A stretch of DNA of 64,000 nucleotides, taken from the NCBI RefSeq assembly GCF_030159595.1, contig NZ_BSKJ01000013.1:62001-126000 (forward strand), in the 5' to 3' direction. Positions within the stretch are counted from its first letter, which is position 1. The number at the start of each line of letters is the position of its first letter. The notes under the pieces were generated by a model. It saw only the letters and a program-made list of their open reading frames with translations. It had not been told where the DNA came from and did not search any database. Below, in pieces: positions 18,974 to 27,407 of the stretch. A program made the position numbers and the translations under genes. This stretch comes from Pseudomonas putida. Lineage in GTDB: Bacteria > Pseudomonadota > Gammaproteobacteria > Pseudomonadales > Pseudomonadaceae.

Positions 18974-19459
18974 ATGAGCGCAATTGAAGGTGAGCTGGGC
19001 ATACTCGCCCGTCGGCGAATCGAAGCCGAGATCATCAAACCCATTTACGAGATCTTGGTGCGGGACTATGGCAGTGAGCAGGCGCAAGCCGTCATTGGCG
19101 AGGCTGTCTCCGGGGCTGCGATCGCAGCCGGTCGTCAGTTTGCCGCTCGAGAACCTGAGGGCCCAAGCCTTGAAGGCTTTGTGGCTTTGCAGGAACTGTG
19201 GGAAAAGGACGACGCGCTGAAAGTTGAGATCATCGCCAGTGACGCCACGCGATATGACTACGATGTTCACCGATGCCGTTACGCCGAGATGTACCAGGAG
19301 ATGGGCCTTGGCGAGATCGGCCACCTGCTGTCTTGTAACCGTGATGAAGTCTTCATCGTCGGTTACGATCCCAACGTTAGTCTAGAGCGTACGACAACCA
19401 TCATGGGCGGTGCGGCGCGCTGTGACTTCCGTTACCGGCTCAAGGAAAAACAATCATGA
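18974..19459 (+). CDS. L-2-amino-thiazoline-4-carboxylate (ATC) hydrolase family protein
   Basis: This 161-residue protein fits the ATC_hydrolase family. The known member opens L-2-amino-delta2-thiazoline-4-carboxylate to N-carbamoyl-L-cysteine in Pseudomonas. Typical features are the helical N-terminus and the C-terminal half with 'DVHRCRYAEMYQEMGL' and 'LSCNRDEVFIVGYDP', the conserved cysteines and acidic residues of the family. It overlaps the N-carbamoyl-amino-acid hydrolase gene by four bases, which matches the order of the cysteine-forming pathway. The real substrate could be another cyclic amidine or ureide; no ATC racemase gene is visible here. Confidence 0.8.
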   Translation: MSAIEGELGILARRRIEAEIIKPIYEILVRDYGSEQAQAVIGEAVSGAAIAAGRQFAAREPEGPSLEGFVALQELWEKDDALKVEIIASDATRYDYDVHRCRYAEMYQEMGLGEIGHLLSCNRDEVFIVGYDPNVSLERTTTIMGGAARCDFRYRLKEKQS

Positions 19460-20709
19460 GCCAGGTACCGAGGATTAACGCGGATCGTCTCTGGGACTCG
19501 TTGATGGAGATGGCTCAGATTGGGGCGACGCCTGCTGGCGGCGTGAGCCGGCTGGCGTTGACGGAGCTTGATCGGCAAGGCCGCGATCTGTTCGTACGTT
19601 GGGCCCAAGAGGCTGGGTGCACTGTGCGTGTGGATGCGATGGGTAACATCTTCGCCCGTCGCCCGGGCCTGCGAAATGACCTGCCAGCGGTGATAACGGG
19701 TTCGCACGGAGACTCCCAGCCAGCGGGAGGGAAGTTCGACGGCATTTACGGCGTGCTCGCTGGGGTCGAGGTATTGCGAACCCTCAATGACCTGGATATC
19801 CAGACCGAGCGTCCGATTGAGGTCGTGAACTGGACGAACGAAGAAGGTTCTCGCTTCGCACCTGCGATGATCTCTTCAGGCGTTTTTGCCGGGGTTTATG
19901 ACCTGGAGTATGGGCTTTCTCGCCAGGATGCGCAGGGCGTTTCCATTGGCCAAGCATTGCAGGAGATCGGCTATGCCGGCCCACACCCAGTTGGAGGGCA
20001 GCGTATCCATGCGGCGTTTGAGCTCCATATCGAGCAGGGCCCTATCTTAGAAGCTGCTGGAATTGACATCGGTGTGGTAACCGGAGCTCAGGGCCAGCGC
20101 TGGTTTGAGGTGGAATTTACCGGTCGCAGTGCTCATGCGGGCACCACGCCGATGAGCCACAGGCTGGATGCAGGGCTAGGAATGGCTCGGGTCATGGAGC
20201 TCGTCAATCAGCTCGGACTTGAGCAGGGGGAGGAGGGGCGAGCCACGGTAGGTTGGGCTAATCTGTATCCCAACTCACGGAATGTTGTGCCAGGCCGAGT
20301 ACTCTTCAGTGTGGAGTTTCGCCACCCAAGTGAGGCGGCACTTGAAGACTTGGAATCTAAGCTTCGTGAAGGGGTTGAGGTAATCGCCGGCGGTATCGGG
20401 CTAGGTCATGAAGTTCGTCGAATCTTCCAATACTCGCCGATCGTCTTTGACGAGGATTGCGTGACTAAGGTGGCCCAGGCTGCAGCGACCCATGGCTACA
20501 CGCAGAAACACATGATTTCTGGTGCTGGGCATGACGCTTGTTACCTTAACCGAGTTGCCCCCACAGCCATGATTTTTATCCCGTCCGTAGATGGTCTGAG
20601 CCATAACGAGGCCGAACACAGTCACCCTCATTGGTGCGAAGCCGGTAGCAACGTATTGCTCGGAGCATTGCTGGCAAAGGCGAACGAAGTGAGTAATGAA
20701 CTTCGCTAA
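19456..20709 (+). CDS. N-carbamoyl-L-amino acid hydrolase (M20 family)
   Basis: This zinc-dependent amidohydrolase of 417 residues removes the carbamoyl group from an N-carbamoyl amino acid, giving the amino acid, CO2 and ammonia. Metal ligands of the family are seen at H84 ('GSHGDS'), D95 ('GGKFDG'), E130 ('TNEEGSRF'), the 'ELHIEQGP' histidine and 'LSHNEAEH' near the C-terminus. G85 replaces the L or I usually found in the 'GSHLDS' box. Coupled to the ATC-hydrolase-family gene, it probably acts as the N-carbamoyl-L-cysteine or similar hydrolase. Confidence 0.9.
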   Translation: MSQVPRINADRLWDSLMEMAQIGATPAGGVSRLALTELDRQGRDLFVRWAQEAGCTVRVDAMGNIFARRPGLRNDLPAVITGSHGDSQPAGGKFDGIYGVLAGVEVLRTLNDLDIQTERPIEVVNWTNEEGSRFAPAMISSGVFAGVYDLEYGLSRQDAQGVSIGQALQEIGYAGPHPVGGQRIHAAFELHIEQGPILEAAGIDIGVVTGAQGQRWFEVEFTGRSAHAGTTPMSHRLDAGLGMARVMELVNQLGLEQGEEGRATVGWANLYPNSRNVVPGRVLFSVEFRHPSEAALEDLESKLREGVEVIAGGIGLGHEVRRIFQYSPIVFDEDCVTKVAQAAATHGYTQKHMISGAGHDACYLNRVAPTAMIFIPSVDGLSHNEAEHSHPHWCEAGSNVLLGALLAKANEVSNELR

Positions 20710-21327
20710 TTCGCACACAACAAACGCGGCAGAGTTATTGGTAGTGTGGGGATTTTCGTCGAGGCGGTCGCCCATTGTAGCCTATCCGTGTACCGTGATT
20801 TTTTGGCGAAATATCTGGTTCCGGCTGTTGTGGATTATTGCGACCCATGCATGCTGCGATGGCTGGATCTCCCTCTACTTGCTATGCGATTAAGCTGGGG
20901 GTAGTGCTAGTGAGAAATTGAAAGTAGCGCATTAATTTGAGGATTCTTCTTGGTCAAGTTGACCTGTTTAATAAGGGTTAGTCGAAATTATAAGGAGGTG
21001 ATATGAAATGTGCGGAGTTAAAGGCGCTCGGAGGAGTGTCTGCGCAGGTTAATGAGGGCGAAGTTAAGTTTGCGACGATGCATGCGGCCTAGGGAGGAGC
21101 TCAGCACATGAAGGTGCGGTGTTTGCGAGCGCCATTCCTGCAAATTCTGATTTGTCGCTGAAATGTCGAAAATAAGCGCGTGCGATGGATGGATTGATGT
21201 TTGAGGAGGTGGAGCGCCACACTGCTAAGGATGCATATGTGTGGGGTATGACGAACGATAAGTTCGCTAGAGGGAGGTGGTTGGGTTGACTCGAGCACAA
21301 AATGTGGAAGTTCAGAAGGTGGTCGCT
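20710..21327. other. Intergenic stretch, mostly without genes
   Basis: This 618-bp stretch separates the hydrolase gene from the AraC-type gene on the other strand. Apart from the 29-codon reading frame at 21003 with an exceptionally strong ribosome site, I see no gene, terminator or repeat in it. Confidence 0.5.
21003..21092 (+). CDS. Possible 29-residue leader or remnant ORF
   Basis: A short frame starting 'MKCAELKALG' and ending 'FATMHAA' follows TAAGGAGGTGAT at 20991-21002, a full complement of the 16S rRNA tail. The gap from GGAGG to ATG is only four bases. Such a strong site rarely arises by chance, so the peptide may be translated, or the site may be a relic of a deleted gene. No downstream gene on this strand depends on it. 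Confidence 0.3.
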   Translation: MKCAELKALGGVSAQVNEGEVKFATMHAA

Positions 21328-22122
21328 TTAGCCTTCAACGTCAGTATCGTTTCTATATTGTCGAGGAGTGATGCCAAAGAAGTTTCGGAAAGCCTTGTCA
21401 AAAGCTGCAGTGTCCGCATAGCCGACTTGGCATGCAATGTGCCCCACCAGTAGTTTTTCCTTCTTTAGCAAATCGGCTGCCCGTTGCATTCGGCGTTGAG
21501 TAAGATACTGAAGAGGGGAGCAGCCCATGAGATTTTTGAGGAGCACATAAAGATAACTTTCACTAATGTGAAAGGTGTCGGCAATTTGCGCTACAGTAAT
21601 TGGCTCGTCAAGATGATAATCTATCCAGTTCTGAAGTTGAGCTGGGTCAAGTCTAGAGCTGCGAATTTCTCTAGTCAGTCTACTGTTTTCACCAATCATA
21701 ATCTCGGTCAGTATCCCAGAGATTATTTGATTCTTAACTGCTGGTTGATGAAGACTGTTGAGTCTTCCCTGGGTGCTGTATTGAGTTAATAGTCTTGCAA
21801 GTGCATTCGAAGGCTTCTGGATTAGAGCCTGGTTCTCTTTGAACGTGCTCGCTTGATATCCAGAAGCATCGTAAAGAGCGCTAATGAAAGGGTCGTCAAT
21901 ATCGTAGTCTAAAACCAAGACCCTACAGCCTTCGTCTCGACCTGCGTACAGGTGCATGGTGCCGCTCGGTAAGAATCCGATTGCGCCCCTCAAAAGCGGC
22001 GCCGATACGCTAGGGAGCTCACAATCCATGCGACCTTCCAGCCCAATCATAACCTGTTGGTGATCATGGTTGTGGGCACCTGTGGTGGTGGCAATGGTGT
22101 TGATATGGAGCTCTGCAGGCAT
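21328..22122 (-). CDS. AraC-family regulator with cupin domain
   Basis: This 264-residue regulator has an N-terminal cupin sensor ('HNHDHQQVMIGLEGRMDCEL' near residue 18, 'GAIGFLPSGTMHLYAG' near 47) and a C-terminal AraC helix-turn-helix pair ('VAQIADTFHISESYLYVLLK' and 'IACQVGYADTAAFDKAFRNF'). It is the last gene of a minus-strand operon with a permease, a D-amino-acid dehydrogenase and a ketimine-reductase-like gene, and likely controls them. The effector is unknown. Confidence 0.88.
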   Translation of the reverse strand: MPAELHINTIATTTGAHNHDHQQVMIGLEGRMDCELPSVSAPLLRGAIGFLPSGTMHLYAGRDEGCRVLVLDYDIDDPFISALYDASGYQASTFKENQALIQKPSNALARLLTQYSTQGRLNSLHQPAVKNQIISGILTEIMIGENSRLTREIRSSRLDPAQLQNWIDYHLDEPITVAQIADTFHISESYLYVLLKNLMGCSPLQYLTQRRMQRAADLLKKEKLLVGHIACQVGYADTAAFDKAFRNFFGITPRQYRNDTDVEG

Positions 22123-22234
22123 CTTAAGATCCTCTTGCCGACAGTGGAATTCTCACAAGCTGATGATAACTCTTTTCATTTGGGCCTGCTATGAATACGG
22201 GCGCACCAGTTCTGAATTGGTGCGCCCCAATCGG

Positions 22235-23794
22235 TCAGTCATCCAGATTAGTCATTGATGCTGGCAAACCTGTCCTTGAGCCCCAAATGTAAATACCTAG
22301 GGCAAAGGCAGCGACTGCGATGGTGTCGAAAGGGTGCGAAAGGGTACCAACGCCGCCAAAACTTCCGAGGTAAGACAAACAAATCATGCCCGCGTAGAAG
22401 GCGATCAGCCACGTTGAACTCCGGATCTGCTGAGCGAGGGGTACCGAGGCTGTTGGAACCCACTTACCGCAGAGAGCGTAGAGTATTGCCATTACGATTT
22501 GCAAACCCAGCAACCAGAAAATCGTGTTCCAGGCCGACCAATAGACAATGAGAGCCGCGATCACGAATGCTGCTGGGCCCACGATTCCAAATGCTCGAAC
22601 TCGAAATGGCCGCGGTAGATCAGGCGAACTGCGGCGCAAAGCCGCCACACTCAGGGGCGCAATTGCATAGCTCAATACAAGCGCGGCTGACACGACATTT
22701 ATCAACGCTTCCCAGGAAGGGAAGGGCAATGTCCACAGTAGCGAAAGGCCAAAGGTAAGCCACAAAGCAGGGCGGGGTATTCCCGATTCGTTGTCGATCC
22801 GGGCAAACACACTCATTAGCGTTCCGCTTTTTGCCCAAGCGTATACTACCCTCGGAGAAGCATTCATGTAGATATTGCCGCAGCCAGCAGGGGAAATTAC
22901 TGCGTCGCTTACCACAAGCATCGCAAGGCCTGACATGCCCAAGAGGATGGCGATATCGCGGAATGGCAAAGAAAGCTCTTGGCTGATGTTACCCCAGCCT
23001 CCAGAGAGTAGCGATTCTGGGATGCTTCCCAGGAATGCTACTTGCAGAAGTACGTAGATCAATGTTGAAAATAAAACGGACAGTATCAGGGCAAGAGGAA
23101 TGTTTCGCTGAGGATTCTTAACTTCACTGGCTACGGAAATGATTGGCGTCAATCCTAGGTAGGCGAAAATGATCCCACCTGCTGACACCGCCATCTGCAT
23201 GCCCGAAACACCAGTTGGCGCCCACCCTTGGCTAGTAAAATTACTCGGAGTAAAAAAAGTGAAGAGGGTGACGATAACCAGCAAGGGAACAAAAAACTTG
23301 AAAATGCTGATAATGTTATTTGCAATGGCAAATGTCTTTACGCTTGAGTAGTTTAGTCGGAAAAACAGGCAGAGGAGGGCGAACTGTAATAGCCAGCCAA
23401 CTAGGGTAGGGCTCCCGCTATTAGGCTGACTAAGTTCGGGGAGCCAGGCACTCGCGTATTGTCGAGCGGCAACTACCTCAATGGCTACGAGACTGGTGAA
23501 CGCGATCAGGGTAATGGAGCCCATCAGGTAGCCCATAAGAGGGCCATGTGAGTAGACGGGGTAACGGATAGCACCGCCAGTTCGGGGAAGTGCCGCCCCC
23601 AGTTCACAATAGGTTAACCCGAGTAGCAATACAGCAAACCCGCCTAAAATCCACGACAAGATCCCAGCAGGGCCAGCGATGGACGCAACATGGCTAGCTG
23701 CGAATAGCCAGCCTGACCCGAAGGTTCCTCCTAAACCTATCAAGGTCAAATCAACTAACGAAAGATCTTTTTTGAAATTGCCAATTTTGGGCAT
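22235..23794 (-). CDS. APC-family amino acid permease
   Basis: This inner-membrane transporter has 519 residues and about twelve hydrophobic segments. The N-terminal motif 'LTLIGLGGTFGSGWLFAASH' near residue 16 is the substrate-binding TM1 of the amino acid-polyamine-organocation superfamily. It lies 70 bases after the D-amino-acid dehydrogenase gene and should import its substrate. The substrate is not evident; a D-amino or cyclic amino acid fits the operon. Confidence 0.9.
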   Translation of the reverse strand: MPKIGNFKKDLSLVDLTLIGLGGTFGSGWLFAASHVASIAGPAGILSWILGGFAVLLLGLTYCELGAALPRTGGAIRYPVYSHGPLMGYLMGSITLIAFTSLVAIEVVAARQYASAWLPELSQPNSGSPTLVGWLLQFALLCLFFRLNYSSVKTFAIANNIISIFKFFVPLLVIVTLFTFFTPSNFTSQGWAPTGVSGMQMAVSAGGIIFAYLGLTPIISVASEVKNPQRNIPLALILSVLFSTLIYVLLQVAFLGSIPESLLSGGWGNISQELSLPFRDIAILLGMSGLAMLVVSDAVISPAGCGNIYMNASPRVVYAWAKSGTLMSVFARIDNESGIPRPALWLTFGLSLLWTLPFPSWEALINVVSAALVLSYAIAPLSVAALRRSSPDLPRPFRVRAFGIVGPAAFVIAALIVYWSAWNTIFWLLGLQIVMAILYALCGKWVPTASVPLAQQIRSSTWLIAFYAGMICLSYLGSFGGVGTLSHPFDTIAVAAFALGIYIWGSRTGLPASMTNLDD

Positions 23795-23864
23795 GACGAG
23801 CTCTCTATACTTCGCCCTGGGCGAGTTAGGTTTTTATAATCAGGGTCATAAACACAAGGGAGTG

Positions 23865-25121
23865 TTATTTGAAGCGGTTAACTCTATAAGGATTGGAGTC
23901 GTTTGGAGCGCCGTCCCCAAGGAGTCGGGCGACAATAAGCTTTGCACTAATTGCGGCTTGAGTTAGTCCTAGATGCTGATTGCCAAAAGCAGCGGCTACG
24001 TTTGAGCATTGGGGTAACGTGTCGATCACTGGCAAAGAGTCGGGGAGGGTAGGGCGCATGCCCATCCATAGATCAACATTCTCAAATTCATCGGCCAAAC
24101 CAGGTAGCAGTGATTTCGCGTGGTGCTTGAGCGTGAGGTAGCGCTCAGGTTGGGGCGGAACCTTTATTCCTCCGAGCTCACTGAACCCAACGATCCTCAG
24201 TCCGCTATCCAGTGGGCTGATGAACACCCTGCGTTCCACCGGGCACACTGCTCGTGTTATACGACCTTGGAGGCCCGGACACTGCAAGTGATAGCCACGC
24301 TCTGCAATAAGCGGGACACTGATCCCGACAGAAGCGAGGAGCTCGGCGCTATAGGCACCTGCGCAGATGACGACTTTGGAAAACCTCTGGAGCTCACCTT
24401 CGATTCGCAGCGTTGGGATACCGTGCGAGATCTGCAGGTGCTCGACTTTCCCTAGCCTAAATCTCCCCCCTTGGCGTTGAAAGTTTGCAAAGAGTGCTTC
24501 ACATAGCCATTTCGGATCCCTCACCCTGTATGCCGAGGCGAAGTGAAGCGCATGGCTAAAGCAGCCATTGAATTCGGGTTCCATCTCGTCGACGCGATGC
24601 TTGCTGATCAAGTCGACATCGATACCCCAGCTCTGCAGGTGTTCAAGGCTCTCTTGCGCCGCCTTGATTCCTGCTTGTTTTTCCCAGGCCAGCAGATAGC
24701 CGGATTTGACCATCAAGTCGGTACGTCCAATTGCTGCCAAGCATTCCATCCATGCATCGACAGCTTGACCATTGAGCGCTGCGAGTGCCTTGCGATGCTT
24801 CTCGACAGTGCTTGGCCAGGCAGCTAGGCCGAACCTCGCTATCCAAGGCAGTGCTGCAAGACGGTATCCTCGTGGAATTTTCAACGGCCCATGAGGGTCG
24901 AGCAAGAACCCAGGAGCAGCTTTGAGGGTTGCCCAGGTGGACAAGGGATCAATGGACTCAGTCGCCAAAAAACCTGCATTACCGAACGATGCCCCAAGGC
25001 CCGGTGCCTGCGCGTCAATCAACGTGACTCTAAAGCCGTGCTTGAGCAATTGCAGGGCCGTACAGAGGCCGAGGAAACCGGCCCCTATAACCGCACAATC
25101 TTGATCCTGCCGAGTGCTCAT
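23865..25121 (-). CDS. FAD-dependent D-amino acid dehydrogenase (DadA-like)
   Basis: This flavoenzyme of 418 residues belongs to the DAO family. The FAD-binding beta-alpha-beta motif 'AVIGAGFLGLCTALQLLKHG' is at the N-terminus, and the C-terminal 'LWMGMRPTLPDSLPVIDTLP' and 'AFGNQHLGLTQA' are DadA-like. It should oxidise a D-amino acid to an imino or keto acid, passing electrons to the membrane. The ATG at 25121 overlaps the TGA of the upstream gene. Coupling to an ornithine-cyclodeaminase-family reductase suggests that the imine product is reduced again to the L-form. Confidence 0.88.
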   Translation of the reverse strand: MSTRQDQDCAVIGAGFLGLCTALQLLKHGFRVTLIDAQAPGLGASFGNAGFLATESIDPLSTWATLKAAPGFLLDPHGPLKIPRGYRLAALPWIARFGLAAWPSTVEKHRKALAALNGQAVDAWMECLAAIGRTDLMVKSGYLLAWEKQAGIKAAQESLEHLQSWGIDVDLISKHRVDEMEPEFNGCFSHALHFASAYRVRDPKWLCEALFANFQRQGGRFRLGKVEHLQISHGIPTLRIEGELQRFSKVVICAGAYSAELLASVGISVPLIAERGYHLQCPGLQGRITRAVCPVERRVFISPLDSGLRIVGFSELGGIKVPPQPERYLTLKHHAKSLLPGLADEFENVDLWMGMRPTLPDSLPVIDTLPQCSNVAAAFGNQHLGLTQAAISAKLIVARLLGDGAPNDSNPYRVNRFK

Positions 25122-26086
25122 CACTGTTGCTCAACAGAGCTTCGTTTATAGGCGAGGATCGCTGCTGCTAGATCCTCAACGCTCGCGCCTACCGATTTGA
25201 ATAGGGTGAGTGCTGAATCTGGATCGGAAAGAGATGCACGACCATTGTGCTTGCCCGCACACAGATCAGTGAATTCAGCTAATACATCGTCCTTGGTGAT
25301 GACGCCGGTCTTGATTGGGGTGATCAAATCGCCGGTTTCAGCGAGGGCGCCCTCTCGAGTGTCTACGAAGATGGAGCAACGGCGAACTACTTCATCGTCG
25401 GCTTCTCGCATGCTGGGAGCGAAACTGCCCACGAGATCAAGGTGAACACCAGGCTTCAGCCACTCACCCAAGATGATGGGGTCATTGGCTAGCGTGGCGC
25501 AACTGACGATATCCGCATTTCCGACTGCCTGCGGCAGGCCATCCTTCTGAATAGCTTCTGCTTTGATACCTTCCGAATGGAGCTCATTTGCAAAGGCTAC
25601 CGCAGCCTCGTAGGAGCGATCGTAAATTTTCACATCTTCAAGCTCGCGCACGGCGCGGTGTGCACGGACAAGATATCGCCCCATCCGTCCGGCACCTACC
25701 ATTAGGAGCTTGGTAGCATTTTCTCGGGAAAGGTACTGCGATGCTAGGGCTGAGGCAGCTGCGGTACGGCGTGCAGTCAGCTCGTTACCATCGAACTGCG
25801 CGAGCGGGAGGCCGGTTGATGCACTGCTCAACAAGTAGTGGCTGCTCAGCCCTGGCTGATTCCGCTGGTTGTTTCCTGGGAAGACGTTGACCTGTTTGAC
25901 CCCTAGGTACTCACCTTCAATCCACGCCGGCATCAAGAGCAGCATTGCCGGGACATCACCTGGTACTTCTATGCGGTGGTGATGTCGCACTGGGGACTGA
26001 ACGTTTTTTGTAAAAACGTCGCTCAATGCCGCGATGAGCTCGTGCCAGGGCAGCGCTTTGGCCAATTGTTCGGCATTCAGATACAT
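25121..26086 (-). CDS. Ornithine cyclodeaminase / mu-crystallin family protein
   Basis: This NAD(P)-binding enzyme of 321 residues carries the Rossmann motif 'LLMVGAGRMGRYLVRAHRAV' near residue 125 and the family pattern 'ARRTAAASALASQYLSR'. Family members act as ornithine cyclodeaminases, alanine dehydrogenases or ketimine reductases. The ATG at 26086, with GAGGA about eleven bases upstream, is preferred to the longer frame at 26128. As first gene of the operon before a D-amino-acid dehydrogenase, a reductase for a cyclic or linear imine is more likely than cyclodeamination; this is inference. Confidence 0.85.
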   Translation of the reverse strand: MYLNAEQLAKALPWHELIAALSDVFTKNVQSPVRHHHRIEVPGDVPAMLLLMPAWIEGEYLGVKQVNVFPGNNQRNQPGLSSHYLLSSASTGLPLAQFDGNELTARRTAAASALASQYLSRENATKLLMVGAGRMGRYLVRAHRAVRELEDVKIYDRSYEAAVAFANELHSEGIKAEAIQKDGLPQAVGNADIVSCATLANDPIILGEWLKPGVHLDLVGSFAPSMREADDEVVRRCSIFVDTREGALAETGDLITPIKTGVITKDDVLAEFTDLCAGKHNGRASLSDPDSALTLFKSVGASVEDLAAAILAYKRSSVEQQ

Positions 26087-26137
26087 GAGCAGATCCTCGG
26101 TTGGAAAAGCCCATCTTCCCACGCACATTCTCGGTGT

Positions 26138-26166
26138 TTTTGTCCGAGACTATTGTGATTTTGTCC
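26138..26166 (-). promoter_or_regulatory. Direct repeat TTTTGTCC x2, candidate operator of the D-amino acid operon
   Basis: TTTTGTCC occurs at 26138-26145 and again at 26159-26166, exactly 21 bases apart, so both copies face the same side of the helix. On the operon strand this reads GGACAAAA, about 50-80 bases upstream of the first gene; GGACAA recurs near 26215. Helical phasing of direct repeats is typical of AraC-type activators such as the one encoded at the end of the operon. Confidence 0.4.
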
Positions 26167-26366
26167 CAGCCTATACATCCATGTGGGAGGATTGACGAAA
26201 AGGGGCGATAGGCTCGGACAAGGAGGTCGAGGTGCTACGAGGCCACCCCTCCTGCTGCGGCCCGTGCAGTCAACTGGCTTCGAGTGACACCGTGCGTCTG
26301 CGTCCTACAACCCAAGAAGGTGCGGCGAAAAAGCATCTCGAGTTGTTGGCAACCTGGCAGGCAGAT

Positions 26367-27320
26367 CTAAGTTGAAGCATCGATTTTGTTGAGGATGAAA
26401 TCGCTGTTGGCCAAGTCAGCAATGGTGTCTGAAATCAGGTCAGCGACCATTTGAATGGCAGGGTCACGAGTACTATCGACGCGCCACCCGAGCTCCATTG
26501 AGTATCGAGGAATTTTTACAGGGCAGGGATGAAGCTCCACTGCGCCGGTGCGGGACAATGCAAGCGCTGCGTGAGTGGGTAGGGTCGCCACCGAGTCACT
26601 TCCCCAAAGCAAGTTGGGCACTGCGGCGAAGTGGCTCGTTGCCGCCTCAACTCGTCTGGTCTTGGAGAGGGAGGCCAGCGCTTCATCGACGACACCGACA
26701 TAGCCACCCGATGAGACCAGCAAGTGATCGCGGAGCAGGAAGTCGTCAAGTGTGAGGTCACGCACCGGCTGCCCGGGCCGTACTGCGGTAAGGCAACTGT
26801 ACCCGCCTGTGCCAAGTACTTTGCGCCCAAGCGCCCGAGACGGCACTACTCCCGCTGTAAGCGATACGTCTATAACGCGGCTCATCAAGGCCTCTCCAGC
26901 GACCATGCTGTGCGTCTGCTTGAAGATGATACGTAGGCCAGGTGCTTTAGTTTTCGCGAGCTCGATAAGCGATCTGCCGATCGCTAGTTCGTAGTCATCC
27001 GAAAGACCCACGGTTACCGTTCGACCCGTGAAATCTTCGCTGTTCGGGTACGCTAAGAGAAGGCTTTGGCGACATTTTTCTAGAGCCATAGCTATGATCG
27101 GCCGAAGCTCTTCACTCTTGCCTGTCGGTCTCAGTCCTCTGCCGGTACGCTCGAACAAATGGTCGGCATACACCACGCGCAAGCGTGCGAGCGCCGCGCT
27201 GACGGCTGATTGGGTGATGCCCAAGCGAATGGATGCTCGACCTGCTCCCCCTTCCTCATACAAGGCTTCGAAGACTTTGAGCAGGTTAAGGTCAATGGAA
27301 GTGATATCAATTCTGCTCAT
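26367..27320 (-). CDS. LysR-family regulator
   Basis: This 317-residue regulator starts 'DLNLLKVFEALYEEGGAGRA' and has the winged helix 'RLGITQSAVSAALARLR' (NodD/NahR-like form of LysR proteins), followed by an effector domain. It is divergent from the nitrilase gene with 87 bases between, and is its likely activator. NahR-type LysR proteins often bind aromatic acids, which would fit a nitrilase that forms an aromatic carboxylate. Confidence 0.9.
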   Translation of the reverse strand: MSRIDITSIDLNLLKVFEALYEEGGAGRASIRLGITQSAVSAALARLRVVYADHLFERTGRGLRPTGKSEELRPIIAMALEKCRQSLLLAYPNSEDFTGRTVTVGLSDDYELAIGRSLIELAKTKAPGLRIIFKQTHSMVAGEALMSRVIDVSLTAGVVPSRALGRKVLGTGGYSCLTAVRPGQPVRDLTLDDFLLRDHLLVSSGGYVGVVDEALASLSKTRRVEAATSHFAAVPNLLWGSDSVATLPTHAALALSRTGAVELHPCPVKIPRYSMELGWRVDSTRDPAIQMVADLISDTIADLANSDFILNKIDAST

Positions 27321-27407
27321 AACAGTTAGTCTGCGATCTGGATTGATTGATAAGTAAGCTCGGTGGACTATACCGCTATCCCTGTCACGATATGTGAGAT
27401 AAATACG

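Noticed and set aside
17745..18983. 412-codon open frame on the minus strand
   Set aside because: It lies fully antisense to the binding-protein gene, whose signal peptide and family motifs are clear. Its own translation has no recognisable motif and no ribosome site.
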